A DNA stretch of 64,000 bases from Gemmatimonadota bacterium (lineage in GTDB: Bacteria > Gemmatimonadota > Gemmatimonadetes > Longimicrobiales > Gaopeijiaceae): positions 124,001 through 188,000 of the forward strand of contig JAWKQN010000006.1 in NCBI GenBank assembly GCA_041390125.1, read 5' to 3'. The notes under the pieces were generated by a model that did no database searches, was not told where the DNA came from, and was given only the letters and a program-made list of their open reading frames with translations. This document shows, piece after piece, positions 62,530-64,000 of this stretch (position 1 is the stretch's first letter; the number at the start of each line of letters is the position of its first letter). The position numbers and the translations under genes are program-made.

Positions 62530-63034
62530 GCAGTCGGCGCTCGTCCCACCAGATGGCGACGATCAGCGCGATCGTGCCGAACAGGACGGCCACGTCCGCG
62601 AGGTTGAAGACCGGGAAGGACAGGGATCCCAGGCGCAGGTCGATGAAGTCCACCACGCCGGGCGGGTCCTTGAGACGGTCGATGAGGTTGCCCAGCGCAC
62701 CCCCGAACGTGAGGGCCACGGCGTACAGCCGGAAGCGGAGCTCGACCGGCATGAACAGGAAGACGAGCGCCAGCAGCAGAGTGGCCGCGAGCGAGAGCAG
62801 CGTGGGCCCGTTCGCGCCTCCCACCGCGAGCCCGAACGCCGAGCCCGGGTTCAGCAGGTAGGTCACGCGCAGCACGCCCTCCACGACCGCCTGGGCGTCT
62901 CCCGGTTGGAGCAGGACGCGGATGAAGTTCTTCGACGCCTGGTCCAGCAGGACCACGCCTCCGCTCACGCCGAACAGCGCGACCGCCTTGCCGGGGCGCC
63001 GGACGCCGCCCGCCTGCCTGGTGCGGTCCGCCAT
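62504..63034 (-). CDS. lspA: Lipoprotein signal peptidase (signal peptidase II)
   Basis: 176 residues, normal for LspA, which cuts the signal peptide of prolipoproteins before the lipidated cysteine in the inner membrane. Four membrane segments are visible (about 16-34, 75-92, 98-118 and 146-165). Family motifs include LDQASKNF, YLLNPGSAFGLA, GGALGNLIDRL and VFNLADVAVL; the catalytic aspartates are those in NLIDR and NLADV. It is the product that the window's lipoproteins with LAAC, LSSGC and VGAC boxes need. It lies 12 nt after ileS. Confidence 0.95.
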   Translation of the reverse strand: MADRTRQAGGVRRPGKAVALFGVSGGVVLLDQASKNFIRVLLQPGDAQAVVEGVLRVTYLLNPGSAFGLAVGGANGPTLLSLAATLLLALVFLFMPVELRFRLYAVALTFGGALGNLIDRLKDPPGVVDFIDLRLGSLSFPVFNLADVAVLFGTIALIVAIWWDERRLHERQRRAS

Positions 63035-63046
63035 CCGGCCCCCGGC

Positions 63047-64000
63047 TCAGCCCGTCTCCACGGGCTCGAGGCCGATCCAGGCGGTGCGGCCGTCGAGGTC
63101 CTCGTCCCGCGCATGCGCGAACGCGCCCGGCTCCGGCCGGTCCAGCACCTGCACGTCGAGCGCCAGGGTCTCGCTGGCCAGCGCCTGGGCGTACGCCTCG
63201 GCCGCGGCCCGCACGTCGTCGGGGCCGGCCACCGCCAACCGGATGCGGTCCGAGACCGCGAGCCCGCCGTCCTTGCGCAGGCGCTGGACGCGGTTGACCA
63301 GCTCGCGGTAGAGGCCTTCGCGCACGAGCCCGTCGTCCAGGGTCGGGTCCAGCGCCGCGACGTACCCGCCCTCGGCGCGCACGGCGTAGTCCCCCGCGGC
63401 CTCCTCCACCACGTCCAGGTCGCCCGGCTGCAGCGCGAAGCGCTCGCCCTCCACCGCGATCTCCACGGGCTCCCCGGCCCGGTACCGGCGGAGCGCGTCC
63501 GCATCCAGGTCGCGGATGGCGGTGGCCGCCTGCTCCGTCCGCTTCTGGAAGCGCTTGCCCAGCACCCGGTAGTTCGGCTTGGCGCTGACCTGCACCAGGC
63601 CGTCGGAGGTGGTGATGAAGTCCACCTGCTTCACGTTCAGCTCGTCCTCCAGGACCTCCAGGACGTCGGGACGCGGCACCTGGCCGCCCGGCACCACCGC
63701 GCGCAGCTGACGCAGCGGCTGGCGCACCCGGATGCGCACATCCTCCCGCGCCGCCCGGCCGAGCCGGGACAGCATGCGCACCGCGCGCATCTCCTCCTCC
63801 AACGCGGGGTCGGACAGGGCGCCGGGGCCGCTCTCCGGGAACGGCGTGAGGTGCGCGCTCTGGCTGGTCAGGGCGCGGCACAGCGCATCCGCCACGAACG
63901 GCGTGACGGGCGCCAACAACAGCGCGAGCGTGTGCAGCGCGTCGTGGAGCGTGCGGAAGGCGGCGCGCGTGTCGTGCGCGTCGGTGTTGCCCCAGAAACG
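63047..64000 (-). CDS. ileS: Isoleucyl-tRNA synthetase, C-terminal part (5' end outside the window)
   Basis: 317 codons at the 3' end of a large gene running off the right edge. The beginning (RFWGNTDAHDTRAAFR, LLLAPVTPFVADALCRAL) is the end of the class I anticodon-binding helical domain. From there a region (REDVRIRVRQPLRQLRAVVP, VDFITTSDGLVQVSAKPN) matches the C-terminal domain (DUF5915-type) found in the eukaryote-like or mupirocin-resistant branch of IleS. The stop is 12 nt from lspA. The catalytic HIGH and KMSKS motifs are beyond the window. The symbol follows from the domain and the ileS-lspA order typical of bacteria. Confidence 0.85.
   Translation of the reverse strand, partial: RFWGNTDAHDTRAAFRTLHDALHTLALLLAPVTPFVADALCRALTSQSAHLTPFPESGPGALSDPALEEEMRAVRMLSRLGRAAREDVRIRVRQPLRQLRAVVPGGQVPRPDVLEVLEDELNVKQVDFITTSDGLVQVSAKPNYRVLGKRFQKRTEQAATAIRDLDADALRRYRAGEPVEIAVEGERFALQPGDLDVVEEAAGDYAVRAEGGYVAALDPTLDDGLVREGLYRELVNRVQRLRKDGGLAVSDRIRLAVAGPDDVRAAAEAYAQALASETLALDVQVLDRPEPGAFAHARDEDLDGRTAWIGLEPVETG

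Overview
The window is about 70% G+C by eye, densely packed and coded on both strands, with many start/stop overlaps of 1-8 nt and several GTG starts. The gene content points to Gemmatimonadota or a close relative. The pointers are a DUF5916 surface protein, a PadR-controlled orphan MacB/FtsX permease with a PadR-linked prefix, secreted S9 and M1 peptidases, a PQQ dehydrogenase beside a gluconate-2-dehydrogenase-type flavoprotein, and DUF4388 and Roadblock proteins next to a core lspA-ileS block. This is inference from gene content; there is no rRNA in the window. No CRISPR array, prophage or intact insertion sequence was seen. One tRNA gene (Val, anticodon TAC) is present.

Layout. 1-5.3 kb: SSS symporter, galactokinase, a proline-racemase-family enzyme with a Ser/Cys pair, and a MarR regulator overlapping a small SnoaL-like protein. 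5.4-11.2 kb: a type IV pilin-like pair, then divergent secreted S9 and M1 peptidases. 11.4-18.8 kb: a probable exopolysaccharide locus (surface lipoprotein, TPR/beta-barrel protein, membrane glycosyltransferase, HEAT protein, REC-GGDEF-REC regulator). 18.9-24.0 kb: Smr protein, an ilvD-panE operon and a ClC channel with CBS domains. 24.1-28.8 kb: PQQ dehydrogenase, Tat-signal small subunit and GMC flavoprotein in overlapping reading frames, then trmL. 28.8-36.9 kb: phosphoglucomutase, a large surface lipoprotein, an SDR directly behind tRNA-Val, membrane proteins, a PHP phosphoesterase and CutC.

36.9-41.6 kb: an overlapping operon of acyltransferase, DegT-like aminotransferase, GlpD and a small membrane protein, with a divergent glycine-zipper protein. 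41.6-45.3 kb: a broken TolB-domain gene, the orphan ABC permease, and its PadR regulator behind a perfect 17-bp palindrome that overlaps a good sigma-70 promoter. 45.3-54.4 kb: OmpA-like lipoprotein, DUF5916 protein, a hydrolase whose 3' end has been tandemly duplicated, an aromatic amino acid decarboxylase, gamma-glutamyltransferase and two tiny membrane proteins.

54.5-64 kb: one tightly packed minus-strand run. In transcription order it reads ileS (3' part), lspA, an RluD-type pseudouridine synthase, a Roadblock protein, a protein with two DnaA-type AAA+ modules, a DUF4388/TPR protein, a membrane metallopeptidase-like protein and an NtrC-type regulator. The Roadblock/double-DnaA/DUF4388/peptidase block is the least ordinary part of the window and the best candidate for an undescribed system: coupled start/stop junctions, a second AAA+ module that has lost its nucleotide-binding residues, and no DNA-binding domain IV.
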